Assembly: GCF_000621585.1 (NCBI RefSeq)
Contig: NZ_JHXY01000015.1
Location: forward strand, 35,043 to 99,042
Origin: [Eubacterium] cellulosolvens LD2006
Lineage (GTDB): Bacteria; Bacillota; Clostridia; Lachnospirales; Lachnospiraceae
Length of the DNA stretch: 64,000 nucleotides
Direction of reading: 5' to 3'
Positions within the stretch are counted from its first letter, which is position 1, and the number at the start of each line of letters is the position of its first letter. Made by a program: the position numbers and the translations under genes. The notes under the pieces are model-generated. The model saw only the letters and a program-made list of their open reading frames with translations, was not told where the DNA came from and ran no database searches. Shown one piece after another: positions 29,190 to 37,313 of this stretch.

Positions 29190-30439
29190 TGAATTCACTG
29201 CTTGAATTACGTGAGAGAATGAAAGAGTTTTATGCGGATTATGATGTGTACATTCGCCCGGTACTCAGATTCGCGATCGCCATTATTTCATTTATGGCGA
29301 TTACCAATACCATCGGATACCTGTCTATTTTGAATAACCTGTTTGTGGTTGTGATTCTCGCAGTAATCTGCGCGATCCTCCCGCTGAACGGCGTTGTGCT
29401 GATCGGATGCGCGCTGATTGTCGCGAACGGATTCGGTTTGAGTCCGATCGTAGGCGCTTTTGCCCTTGCGCTGTATCTGCTCATGGTGCTGCTTTACTTC
29501 CGCTTCGTGCCGAAGGATGCGTTGGCCATGATTCTTACACCTGCGGCATTTGTGCTTCACGTGCCGGTTGTGATACCGCTTTCACTCGGTCTGCTTCGAG
29601 GACCGCTTTCCTCGATTACCGTGATCTGCGGAATTCTTTCCTGGAAATTTGTCGAGGGGCTGCCGAAGATCATCGAGCCGCTGATCAACTCCAAGGACGC
29701 GAACCTTCTGGACACCATCCAGGCAGTTCCGAAGATTCTGGTGTCTCCGGACACGATTCTCTCGTTGATTACCTGTGTGGTTGTTGTGCTGATCGTCTCC
29801 GCGATTCGAAAACTTGTGAGCACCCGCTCCTGGGAGATTGCCATTGTAGTCGGTTCCGTCATTTATCTCGGACTTACTATTGCCGGTGGCATGATCCTTT
29901 CCGCAGATGTCAACTATGTCTACGAGGTAGTAGGAACAGTATTCTCAATTCTTGTATGTCTGGTTCTCGAGTTTTTCTGCTACAGCGCGGACTACAGAAG
30001 AAGCGAGTATCTTCAGTTTGAAGATGACCGCAATTACTACTATGTGAAGGTTACACCGAAGAAGAGACCGCAGTACGACACGGACATCGAAGAGGTGAAC
30101 GACGAGGAGGATCCTCTTGCGACAAGCGACGACACGTTCTTCGTGCAGCGGCGCGAGCCTTCCGAGGTGGAAAAGAAATTTGAGGGAATCAACCTTCAGT
30201 CGAGGCTGGAGGAATCTCTGAAGACACTTAATACAAATCAGACCGGCAGAGAGAATACGCCGGAATCCGACAGAGATGATGTATACAATCCGAACGCCGC
30301 GCACACCGGTTTTGTTCCGGGCGGCGACATCGAGGAGATGCCGACGATGAATCTCGGCGCCGTAAGCGAGAGCCTGAAGGGAAGCCTGCGCGCGGACGGA
30401 GATTTCAATCCGGAGGCAGGGGAGACAAAGCGTCTGTAA
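29189..30439 (+). CDS. Polytopic membrane protein with long cytoplasmic tail, cdaA operon
   Basis: A 416-residue protein with about eight hydrophobic helices between residues 25 and 270 and a 145-residue polar, acidic tail (SDDTFFVQRREPSEVEKKF and beyond). Small hydrophobic residues dominate the helices, and no transporter signature is seen. It overlaps the upstream acidic-tail gene and lies 61 bases before cdaA. The conserved-looking arrangement suggests a membrane partner for c-di-AMP signalling. Alternatives are a cell-envelope assembly protein or a permease-like fold. Confidence 0.7.
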   Translation: MNSLLELRERMKEFYADYDVYIRPVLRFAIAIISFMAITNTIGYLSILNNLFVVVILAVICAILPLNGVVLIGCALIVANGFGLSPIVGAFALALYLLMVLLYFRFVPKDALAMILTPAAFVLHVPVVIPLSLGLLRGPLSSITVICGILSWKFVEGLPKIIEPLINSKDANLLDTIQAVPKILVSPDTILSLITCVVVVLIVSAIRKLVSTRSWEIAIVVGSVIYLGLTIAGGMILSADVNYVYEVVGTVFSILVCLVLEFFCYSADYRRSEYLQFEDDRNYYYVKVTPKKRPQYDTDIEEVNDEEDPLATSDDTFFVQRREPSEVEKKFEGINLQSRLEESLKTLNTNQTGRENTPESDRDDVYNPNAAHTGFVPGGDIEEMPTMNLGAVSESLKGSLRADGDFNPEAGETKRL

Positions 30440-30500
30440 GACAAACGGATGCAGAGTATTTCTGTGAAAAAATAAAGAATAAGAAAAGGACAGGAGGAGA

Positions 30501-31376
30501 ATGGTGGATACATTGCTGAGCTGGCTTCAGGTCTATGTACTTTCATGGCTGCAACCGCCGAAACAAATTGAGATCATCGATGTTGTACAGATTGCCCTTC
30601 TGTCCTATATCGTCTACAAGCTGATTCTCTGGATGCAGAGTACCCGTTCCTACACGCTTCTTCGGGGAATCCTGTTCATCATAGCCTTTGTGGTGGTGGC
30701 CAACATTCTGCACATGGAAGTCATTGTGTGGCTGATGGGAAATCTGAGTGTCGCCGCAATCACGGCGGTCGTCATTATTTTTCAACCGGAACTGCGCAAG
30801 GTACTGGAGCAGATGGGACATAATACGGTCTACCGCTACTTTTTGTTGTGGAACAGAACCGATGACGACAACTACCGCTTCAGTGATCACACGATCAATG
30901 AGCTTGTGCGGGCCAGCTTTGAGATGGGCGAGGTAAAAACGGGCGCGCTGATCGTTGTAGAGAGAGAAACCAGACTTGACGAGTTTGTGAAGACCGGCAT
31001 TCCGGTTGACGCGGTCGTGACGGGACAGCTTCTCATAAATATTTTTGAACACAACACGCCGCTTCACGACGGTGCGGTTATCATAAGGAATGACAGAGTG
31101 GCGGCCGCCACCTGTTATCTCCCGCTCTCGGACAATATGGAACTCAGCAAGAAACTCGGAACCAGACACCGCGCCGGTGTCGGGGTCAGTGAACTGACGG
31201 ATTCTCTGACGATTATTGTATCGGAGGAGACGGGAAGCGTGTCCTACGCGCAGAACGGAAGGCTTCACGCCGCGGTTTCGCCGAGTCAGCTGAAAGAAGC
31301 TCTGCAGGAAGTCCAGGCCATTTTCCCTGAGAAGGTGAAACTTCTGAAGAAGGGAGGCCACAGAAATCATGAATAA
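30501..31376 (+). CDS. cdaA: Diadenylate cyclase CdaA
   Basis: CdaA makes cyclic di-AMP from two ATP at the membrane; the messenger controls potassium and osmolyte homeostasis and wall integrity. Three N-terminal helices (about residues 20-105) precede the DisA_N catalytic domain with HDGAVII (DGA motif) and GTRHRAGVG (RHR motif). The 291-residue length is typical. ATG 30501 has AGGAGGAG immediately upstream. The 3' end overlaps cdaR by eight bases, the canonical cdaA-cdaR pair. GlmM, often third in the operon, is absent here. Confidence 0.96.
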   Translation: MVDTLLSWLQVYVLSWLQPPKQIEIIDVVQIALLSYIVYKLILWMQSTRSYTLLRGILFIIAFVVVANILHMEVIVWLMGNLSVAAITAVVIIFQPELRKVLEQMGHNTVYRYFLLWNRTDDDNYRFSDHTINELVRASFEMGEVKTGALIVVERETRLDEFVKTGIPVDAVVTGQLLINIFEHNTPLHDGAVIIRNDRVAAATCYLPLSDNMELSKKLGTRHRAGVGVSELTDSLTIIVSEETGSVSYAQNGRLHAAVSPSQLKEALQEVQAIFPEKVKLLKKGGHRNHE

Positions 31377-32664
31377 AAATATAATCAGGGACAATCTGGG
31401 GCTGAAGCTTATATCGATTCTGATCGCTATTGTGATCTGGTATGTTGTCGTTGAGGTGAACGACCCGATCGAGACGGCCAGTTTTACGGTCAAAGTGACG
31501 GTCGCAAACGAGACCTATATCGCCAACGGAAAACAGATCTATCACATCGACGACGATTACAAGACGGTCACGGCGTATATCAAGAGCAACCGTTCGACGC
31601 TGAAGAAGATCACGGCGGATCAGATCACGGTCACGGCGGATCTGACGCAGATTGTCGATATCAAGAGAGAGCCTGTCATGGTTCCGCTGACAGCGGCCAG
31701 ACAGGGAATCAATCCGGCCAATATCACGCTGTCCAGATCGGCGATTCCGATTACGATTGAAAACATAGCCAACAAAGTCTTTCCGGTGAGTGTGTCCTAT
31801 GGCGATTCCGTTCCGGGAAAAGAGTACGAAGTCGGAAAGGCGACGCCGGATCCCGAACAGATCGCGATCAACGGACCGGAATCGATCATCAACAAGATTG
31901 ACAGCGTTGTCGCACAGATCGATGTGACGGGAATGACGCAGGACGGCACAAAAGCGGCGAAACTGGAACTCTACGATCAGGATTCCAGAGAGATCTCCGA
32001 GGAAACCATCGAGGACGACCTCACCTTTGACGGCGGCGTCCCGAATGTCACCGTATATGTGGATCTCTGGAAGAAACAGACGGGTGTGAAGGTCAAGGTA
32101 AACTACGCGGGAAGTCCCGAGGACGGTTACCATGTGGACAGCGAGACGACGAATCCGGAGACGATCACCGTCGTCGGGAATGACGCCGCTCTCACGGCGC
32201 TCGCAAACAACGGGGACACGATCAGCCTCCCGGACAAGATGTTTTCGATTGAGGGCGCAAAGGACGATGTGACGGCGGAGATTTCTCTGGCGGATGTCCT
32301 GCCGGACGGACTGAGGCTTCCTTCCACTGCGGCAGACAAGCTTACCGTCATTGTGACGATTCTTTCGGACGAAACCAGGGAGCTCTCGCTGGATGCAGAT
32401 CATATCGGCGTCCGGAATCTCAGTTCGGACATGGCGATCTCCTACGATCAGGCGGTGTTCAAAGTCAGGGTTACCGGATCGGGCGAAAAATTCGCCTCGA
32501 TGACCTCGAACGATATTGTGGCGTCCATCGATGTATCCGGAAAAACCGAGGGAGACTATACGGTACCGGTCAATGTCTCTCTTCCGTCCGGCGTATCGCT
32601 GGAGACACAGCTGACGATTCAGATTCATATCAAGTCAAAGACAGACGACAGCTCGGGACAGTGA
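31369..32664 (+). CDS. cdaR: CdaA regulator CdaR (YbbR domains)
   Basis: CdaR is an extracytoplasmic regulator of CdaA. One N-terminal transmembrane helix (LGLKLISILIAIVIWYVVV, about residues 9-27) is followed by four YbbR-like beta domains; the first begins near VEVNDP at 28. The 431-residue length fits the family. It overlaps cdaA and is followed two bases later by an HPr gene. Confidence 0.92.
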   Translation: MNKNIIRDNLGLKLISILIAIVIWYVVVEVNDPIETASFTVKVTVANETYIANGKQIYHIDDDYKTVTAYIKSNRSTLKKITADQITVTADLTQIVDIKREPVMVPLTAARQGINPANITLSRSAIPITIENIANKVFPVSVSYGDSVPGKEYEVGKATPDPEQIAINGPESIINKIDSVVAQIDVTGMTQDGTKAAKLELYDQDSREISEETIEDDLTFDGGVPNVTVYVDLWKKQTGVKVKVNYAGSPEDGYHVDSETTNPETITVVGNDAALTALANNGDTISLPDKMFSIEGAKDDVTAEISLADVLPDGLRLPSTAADKLTVIVTILSDETRELSLDADHIGVRNLSSDMAISYDQAVFKVRVTGSGEKFASMTSNDIVASIDVSGKTEGDYTVPVNVSLPSGVSLETQLTIQIHIKSKTDDSSGQ

Positions 32665-32665
32665 G

Positions 32666-32929
32666 ATGGTCAGTCGGAAGATTGTGATATCGGATCCCGC
32701 GGGACTTCATTTGCGGCCGGCGAAGAAATTCTGTGAGATTGCCATGCGGTATGCCTGCAGCGTCGCCTTCGACTATCATGACGGCTGCGCCTGTGCAAAC
32801 GCGAAGAGTGTACTCAGCGTTCTTGCCGCCGGGATCAGAGGCGGGGAGGAAATCACCGTCCGCTGTGACGGAGAGGACGAAGAGGAAGCATTGGCGGCGT
32901 TTGTGTCGGAATTCGGAACAAAAAGATAA
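32666..32929 (+). CDS. HPr-family phosphocarrier protein
   Basis: An 87-residue HPr-like protein. The PTS phosphoacceptor His is present in PAGLHLRPA (near residue 15), and the regulatory Ser in NAKSVLSVLAAGI (near 46) matches the HprK site of Firmicutes HPr. Because His15 is intact, it is not a Crh. Location directly behind cdaR, with no enzyme I or other PTS gene, is unusual and leaves it open whether this is the main HPr or a secondary one. The rather high Cys content (three Cys) is atypical. The ribosome site is weak, so translation may be coupled to cdaR. Confidence 0.85.
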   Translation: MVSRKIVISDPAGLHLRPAKKFCEIAMRYACSVAFDYHDGCACANAKSVLSVLAAGIRGGEEITVRCDGEDEEEALAAFVSEFGTKR

Positions 32930-32938
32930 GAACAAAAC

Positions 32939-32998
32939 GAGGGCTGCGGCAAAGGTGGCGCCGGAAGAAGGCGTCATCCCTGCCGCGGCTCTTTTGTT
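32939..32998 (+). terminator. Terminator of the c-di-AMP operon
   Basis: GAG-GGCTGCGGCA (32939-32951) pairs with TGCCGCGGCTC (32981-32991), with one bulge and one wobble, around an inner GGCGCC-type stem, and is followed by TTTTGTT. Confidence 0.65.
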
Positions 32999-33076
32999 AA
33001 TTCACAAATCGAACACATTTTTTCAGTAGTATAAAAGTCAGATCAGTACGAAAAAACGAGGAAGGAAAATTCGGCT

Positions 33077-34960
33077 ATGGATCAGGAAAATGATATCTTT
33101 CAGAATACAGATGTGACGGGGATGGAGGTTTCCGGGACGGATGGCACGGGCAGCTTTCCGGACCGGGCATCGGAGACGGGCACACACTCTCTCGCAGAGC
33201 GCGCGGAAGAGCCATCGACAAACCCGTCCGCGCAGCCCCCGGAAGAACTCACGGGCTTCGGATGGCTGCAGAAGGAGCTTGAGAAAGACAGGCGAGAGAA
33301 GGAGGAACAGAGGCTGGCACAGCAGGAAGGGCAGAAGACAGCTGCCTCCCTGCGGAGCGCAGGAATGTCCTCCGGCGATACTTCCGGACAGGGACAGTAT
33401 TTCCGGCCCGGGTCTTCGCAGGATGCGCCGTCCGGCGGAAATTCTCCGCAGGGATTGCCCCCGTATCAGGATCCGGGCCGGCCAGACCCGGCGGGACCGG
33501 ATCATCCGGAAAAAAGGGACGGGGGCAGGAAGCACACGACCGGAGGCAGATGGGCGGCAGTGATATCGATGGCGCTTGTCTTCGGCCTGATCTCAGGACT
33601 GGTGATGTTCGGAGTCAATGCGGTCGGCACGAGACTGCTTCCCGCATCAAAGGAGGCGTCGACATCTTCTTCCGCAGAACAGAAGGAGAACAAAGACGGC
33701 AAGGCCGGAAAGAGCAGCAGGGACGGTGAAGACAGTAAAGACAGCGCAAAGAAAGGGACGAAGATCGCGACCGTCGGCAGCGACGCCGGCGAAAAGAATG
33801 CGGCGTCCGGCACGACGGGAGGTACAGTGGCGCAGGTGGCTGCGGACTGTATGCCTTCTCTGGTTACGATTTCCACGATGTCTGTGCAGGAAATGCAGAG
33901 CTTTTTCGGCGGAACGCAGAAGTATCAGGTACAGGGAGCCGGCACCGGCGTGATCATCGGTCAGAACGACACAGAGCTTCTGATCGCGACAAACAATCAC
34001 GTGGTTGAGGGCGCACAGCAGCTCTCCGTGGGTTTTGTCGATGAGTCCGCGATTGCCGGACAGATCAAGGGAACGGATCCGGACAACGATCTGGCGGTGG
34101 TGGCTGTATCCCTCTCCGACATTCCGGAGAAGACGCAGAAGGAAATCAAGGCAGCGGTCATCGGAGACTCCGATGAACTCGTACTCGGTCAGCAGGTGGT
34201 TGCGATCGGAAACGCTCTCGGATACGGACAGTCCGTGACCAGCGGATATGTCAGCGGACTGAACCGTTCGCTGGATTTCCAGGACGGAAATGAGGGATTT
34301 ACTTCCAGCGGACTGATTCAGACAGACGCGGCGATCAACTCCGGAAACTCCGGCGGCGCGCTTCTGAACATGCAGGGAGAACTGGTCGGCATCAATGAGG
34401 CGAAGAGTTCCTCCGGTCAGGGGCAGGCGTCTGTCGACAATATCGGCTATGCGATTCCGCTCGCGAAGGCGGAACCGATTCTTCAGAAACTGATGACGCA
34501 GAAGACACGGACGGCGCTGAAGGCGGACGAACAGGGATATCTCGGAGTTACCTGCGCGGACGTGACCAGCGACTATGCGCAGATGTACCAGATGCCGGAG
34601 GGCGTTTGCTTTACATCGGTTGTTCCGGACGGCCCCGCGGATCAGGCCGGTATTCAGAAAGGCGATGTGCTCACCTCCTTCGACGGAAAGAAAGTGAAGA
34701 GTTATGAAAAGCTTCAGAGCATCATGCAGTATTATGGCAGCGGGGAGAAGGTCGAAGTCATTGTACAGAGACAGGAAAACGGCGAGTACAAAGAGAAAAA
34801 GGTGACTTTGACACTCGGCGCAAAGGATGTCCTCGAGCAGGCGCAGCGTGGCGCCGGTCAGGGACAGCAGGCACCGGATCCCGGACAGCAGGAACAGGAA
34901 GATTCGGAGGGGATGAATCCGTACGATCTCTTCCGTCAGTTCTTCGGTGACGGATTCTGA
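33077..34960 (+). CDS. HtrA/DegP-like membrane-anchored serine protease with PDZ domain
   Basis: A 627-residue protease for quality control at the outer face of the membrane. A long polar, Gln/Ser/Pro-rich cytoplasmic N-terminus (1-157) precedes one transmembrane helix (about 159-181). A low-complexity linker and a trypsin-like domain follow, with His308 (TNNHVVEG), Asp338 (DPDNDLAVV) and Ser425 (NSGNSGGAL) as the triad. The PDZ domain spans about 505-600 (GVCFTSVVPDGPADQAGI). The disordered cytoplasmic N-terminus of almost 160 residues is longer than in Bacillus HtrA. It is monocistronic between two terminators. Confidence 0.92.
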   Translation: MDQENDIFQNTDVTGMEVSGTDGTGSFPDRASETGTHSLAERAEEPSTNPSAQPPEELTGFGWLQKELEKDRREKEEQRLAQQEGQKTAASLRSAGMSSGDTSGQGQYFRPGSSQDAPSGGNSPQGLPPYQDPGRPDPAGPDHPEKRDGGRKHTTGGRWAAVISMALVFGLISGLVMFGVNAVGTRLLPASKEASTSSSAEQKENKDGKAGKSSRDGEDSKDSAKKGTKIATVGSDAGEKNAASGTTGGTVAQVAADCMPSLVTISTMSVQEMQSFFGGTQKYQVQGAGTGVIIGQNDTELLIATNNHVVEGAQQLSVGFVDESAIAGQIKGTDPDNDLAVVAVSLSDIPEKTQKEIKAAVIGDSDELVLGQQVVAIGNALGYGQSVTSGYVSGLNRSLDFQDGNEGFTSSGLIQTDAAINSGNSGGALLNMQGELVGINEAKSSSGQGQASVDNIGYAIPLAKAEPILQKLMTQKTRTALKADEQGYLGVTCADVTSDYAQMYQMPEGVCFTSVVPDGPADQAGIQKGDVLTSFDGKKVKSYEKLQSIMQYYGSGEKVEVIVQRQENGEYKEKKVTLTLGAKDVLEQAQRGAGQGQQAPDPGQQEQEDSEGMNPYDLFRQFFGDGF

Positions 34961-34994
34961 TTTTATCTGACATTCCTTTGATAAAATATAAATG

Positions 34995-35035
34995 GAAGCG
35001 CACAGCGGCACAGCGGTTGCCTGTGCGCTTCGTTT
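34995..35035 (+). terminator. Intrinsic terminator after the HtrA gene
   Basis: GAAGCGCACAG (34995-35005) pairs perfectly with CTGTGCGCTTC (35021-35031), 15-nt loop, followed by GTTTGATTT. Confidence 0.8.
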
Positions 35036-35097
35036 GATTTATGGTATGGAGGGATCCGCGCCCCGGCGCATGGACCGGTCAAATGCTGTGATACAGG

Positions 35098-35147
35098 ACA
35101 TTCCTCCGGAAGGTCAATGGCGCGGAACGCTCCGCGGGGATGCGGAG
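35098..35147 (+). repeat. Degenerate copy of the dispersed palindromic repeat (copy I)
   Basis: ATTCCTCCGGAA (35100-35111), then after 14 bases GGAACGCTCCGCGGGGATGCG (split by one extra G relative to copies D and E), keeps the order hairpin core then ACGCTCCGCGGGATGCG. The long palindromic arms are lost. It lies between the HtrA terminator and the clpX promoter. Confidence 0.4.
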
Positions 35148-35165
35148 TAATATCAATAGTGACAC

Positions 35166-35194
35166 TGTACGAAACGGAACTTTGTTAGTATAAT
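35166..35194 (+). promoter_or_regulatory. Promoter of the clpX-like gene
   Basis: A perfect TATAAT (35189-35194) lies 60 bases before the start codon; the -35 region (TGTACG at 35166-35171, 17-bp spacing) is weak. Confidence 0.5.
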
Positions 35195-35253
35195 AAGTAA
35201 GTTAAAGAATGTGTAAAAGTGAATGATCAGCCTATACGAAAGGATACTTTCAA

Positions 35254-36753
35254 ATGTCAGATGACAGAAGATATGACGGTGACTTCCGCGAGGTGACGGA
35301 GGAGAGCGGTGAGCCGGAGGAGATCGAGATCATAACCGGTTCACAGAGCGGGGACGGAATCGGCCGGGGCGAGACGGAAACGGACGCTGCATCCCAGGAA
35401 GAGACGGATGACACAGGTAAAGACGCGCCGGATGAAAAGTACTGCATGATCTGTCACAGATCCAGTAAGAAAGCGGGACGGCTTGTGGACATTCCGGGCG
35501 GCATGTGTGTCTGTACCGACTGTCTGCAGAAGGGCTTCGACAGTATGCAGCATTCGGGACTCAACCTGAATGAGTCTTTCGGTATTTTTCCGCCGTTTAT
35601 CACCAGCGACAATATTGATATGGATATACTCGGCAGCGCGCATCAGCCGAAAAAGAAAAAGAAGACAAAGCCGGCGAAGAAACTGACGCTGGACGATCTT
35701 CCGGCGCCGCATGAGATCAAGGCAAAACTTGACGAATATGTGATCGGTCAGGACAGAGCAAAGAAAATCATGGCCGTCGGCGTTTACAATCACTATAAGA
35801 GGATTCTGACGGAGCCGGCACAGGAAGACGATGTCGAAATTGAGAAATCCAACATGCTGATGATTGGACCGACCGGTTCCGGAAAGACCTATCTGGTCAG
35901 GACTCTTGCGAGACTTCTGGATGTGCCGTTGGCAATGACAGACGCGACAAGTCTCACGGAGGCCGGATACATCGGAGATGATATCGAGAGCGTTGTCTCG
36001 AAGCTACTTGCGGCTGCGGACAATGACGTCGAGAGAGCGGAGCACGGCATTATTTTTATCGATGAGATCGATAAGATCGCGAAGAAAAAGAACACAAACC
36101 AGCGTGATGTGAGCGGAGAGGCTGTGCAGCAGGGGATGCTCAAGCTTCTGGAGGGAAGCGAGGTGGAAGTTCCGGTCGGAGCGACCAACAAGAACGCGAT
36201 GGTGCCGCTCGAGACGGTGAATACGAAGAACATCCTCTTTATCTGCGGCGGCGCATTCCCGGATCTGGAGAATGTCATCAAGGAGAGACTGACAAAGACT
36301 TCCACGATGGGCTTCCAGTCGGAGCTCAAGGACAGATTCGACAACGACAAAGACATTCTTCAGCAGGTTCGCATGGAGGATCTTCGTCAGTTCGGAATGA
36401 TTCCCGAGTTTCTCGGAAGACTGCCGATTGTCTTCGCGCTGGAGAGTCTGACGGAGGATATGCTTGTGGAGATTCTCCGGGAGCCGAAGAACGCGATTCT
36501 CAAACAGTACAGGAAACTTATGGAAATCGATGAGGTCAAGCTGACCTTTGAGGACGACGCACTGCACGCAATTGCAGCCAAGGCTCTGGAGAGAGAGACC
36601 GGCGCGCGGGCACTTCGCGCAATCATCGAGGACTTTATGCTCGACATCATGTATGAGGTCCCGAAGGACAAAAATATCGGCGAGGTGATCGTCACCAGAG
36701 CTCTTGTGGAGCATAACGGTGCGCCGAAGATCCTTTTTCGGGGACAGGAGTAA
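35254..36753 (+). CDS. clpX: ClpX-like AAA+ unfoldase with acidic N-terminal extension
   Basis: ClpX unfolds substrates for the ClpP peptidase. The 499-residue protein has a C4 zinc finger (Cys64, 67, 87, 90), Walker A GPTGSGKT (205-212), pore loop GYIG (238-241), Walker B FIDEID (268-273), an arginine-finger region and MGF (352-354) where ClpX has its ClpP-binding IGF loop. It differs from standard ClpX (about 420 residues) by a 60-residue Asp/Glu/Gly/Thr-rich extension before the zinc finger and a Lys-rich insert (about 132-142). No clpP or lon is adjacent. It could be the main ClpX or a paralogue. The start is fixed by AAGGATAC and the promoter position. Confidence 0.85.
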   Translation: MSDDRRYDGDFREVTEESGEPEEIEIITGSQSGDGIGRGETETDAASQEETDDTGKDAPDEKYCMICHRSSKKAGRLVDIPGGMCVCTDCLQKGFDSMQHSGLNLNESFGIFPPFITSDNIDMDILGSAHQPKKKKKTKPAKKLTLDDLPAPHEIKAKLDEYVIGQDRAKKIMAVGVYNHYKRILTEPAQEDDVEIEKSNMLMIGPTGSGKTYLVRTLARLLDVPLAMTDATSLTEAGYIGDDIESVVSKLLAAADNDVERAEHGIIFIDEIDKIAKKKNTNQRDVSGEAVQQGMLKLLEGSEVEVPVGATNKNAMVPLETVNTKNILFICGGAFPDLENVIKERLTKTSTMGFQSELKDRFDNDKDILQQVRMEDLRQFGMIPEFLGRLPIVFALESLTEDMLVEILREPKNAILKQYRKLMEIDEVKLTFEDDALHAIAAKALERETGARALRAIIEDFMLDIMYEVPKDKNIGEVIVTRALVEHNGAPKILFRGQE

Positions 36754-36811
36754 AGGTATTGTTTTGTAAGCTTTATAAACAATAGAAAGTCATATGAGGG
36801 AGGAACAAAAG

Positions 36812-37264
36812 ATGGAAAAAAAGAAGGGCATCATTGCGGAGTTTAAGGAGTTCATCGCCCGCGGAAATGTGATGGATCTGGCAATCGGTATGGTAATCGG
36901 CAGCGCTTTTACGGCGATCGTCACTTCTCTGGTGAACGACATCGTCATGCCGCTGATCTCTCTGATCACAGGAGGCATCAGTTTCACGCAGTGGAACATC
37001 GCGCTCGGATCGGGAAAAGAACCGCCGGTTCTCGGCTTCGGTACATTTCTTGCTGCGGTGATTAACTTCCTGCTGATTGCGCTGGTAGTCTTTGCCGTTG
37101 TGAAGGGACTCAACAAGATGCATGATCTCGCGGAAAAGACAGGAAAGCTCTCCAAGAAAGGGGAAGCTGCACCGACGACAAAGAAATGTCCGTACTGCAT
37201 GAGTGAGATCGACATCAAAGCGACCAGATGCCCGCATTGTACTTCCGAGCTTGAGAAAGCCTGA
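36812..37264 (+). CDS. mscL: Large-conductance mechanosensitive channel MscL with C-terminal zinc ribbon
   Basis: MscL opens under membrane tension to release solutes on hypo-osmotic shock. The N-terminal amphipathic helix and TM1 (FKEFIARGNVMDLAIGMVIG) and TM2 (FLAAVINFLLIALVVFAVV) are clear. The C-terminal 35 residues add a treble-clef-like zinc ribbon, KKCPYCMSEIDIKATRCPHC, not part of classical MscL. ATG 36812 is used because GGGAGGA lies 7 bases upstream; the ATG at 36794 precedes that site. Proximity to the c-di-AMP operon (osmotic signalling) is suggestive only. Confidence 0.93.
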   Translation: MEKKKGIIAEFKEFIARGNVMDLAIGMVIGSAFTAIVTSLVNDIVMPLISLITGGISFTQWNIALGSGKEPPVLGFGTFLAAVINFLLIALVVFAVVKGLNKMHDLAEKTGKLSKKGEAAPTTKKCPYCMSEIDIKATRCPHCTSELEKA

Positions 37265-37313
37265 GCATGTACAATTGCAGACAAGTAAATATAGAATCGG
37301 GAAGGGATAAGAG

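Noticed and set aside
32666..32929. Crh instead of HPr
   Set aside because: Crh has Gln at position 15; here the His of GLHLRPA is present.
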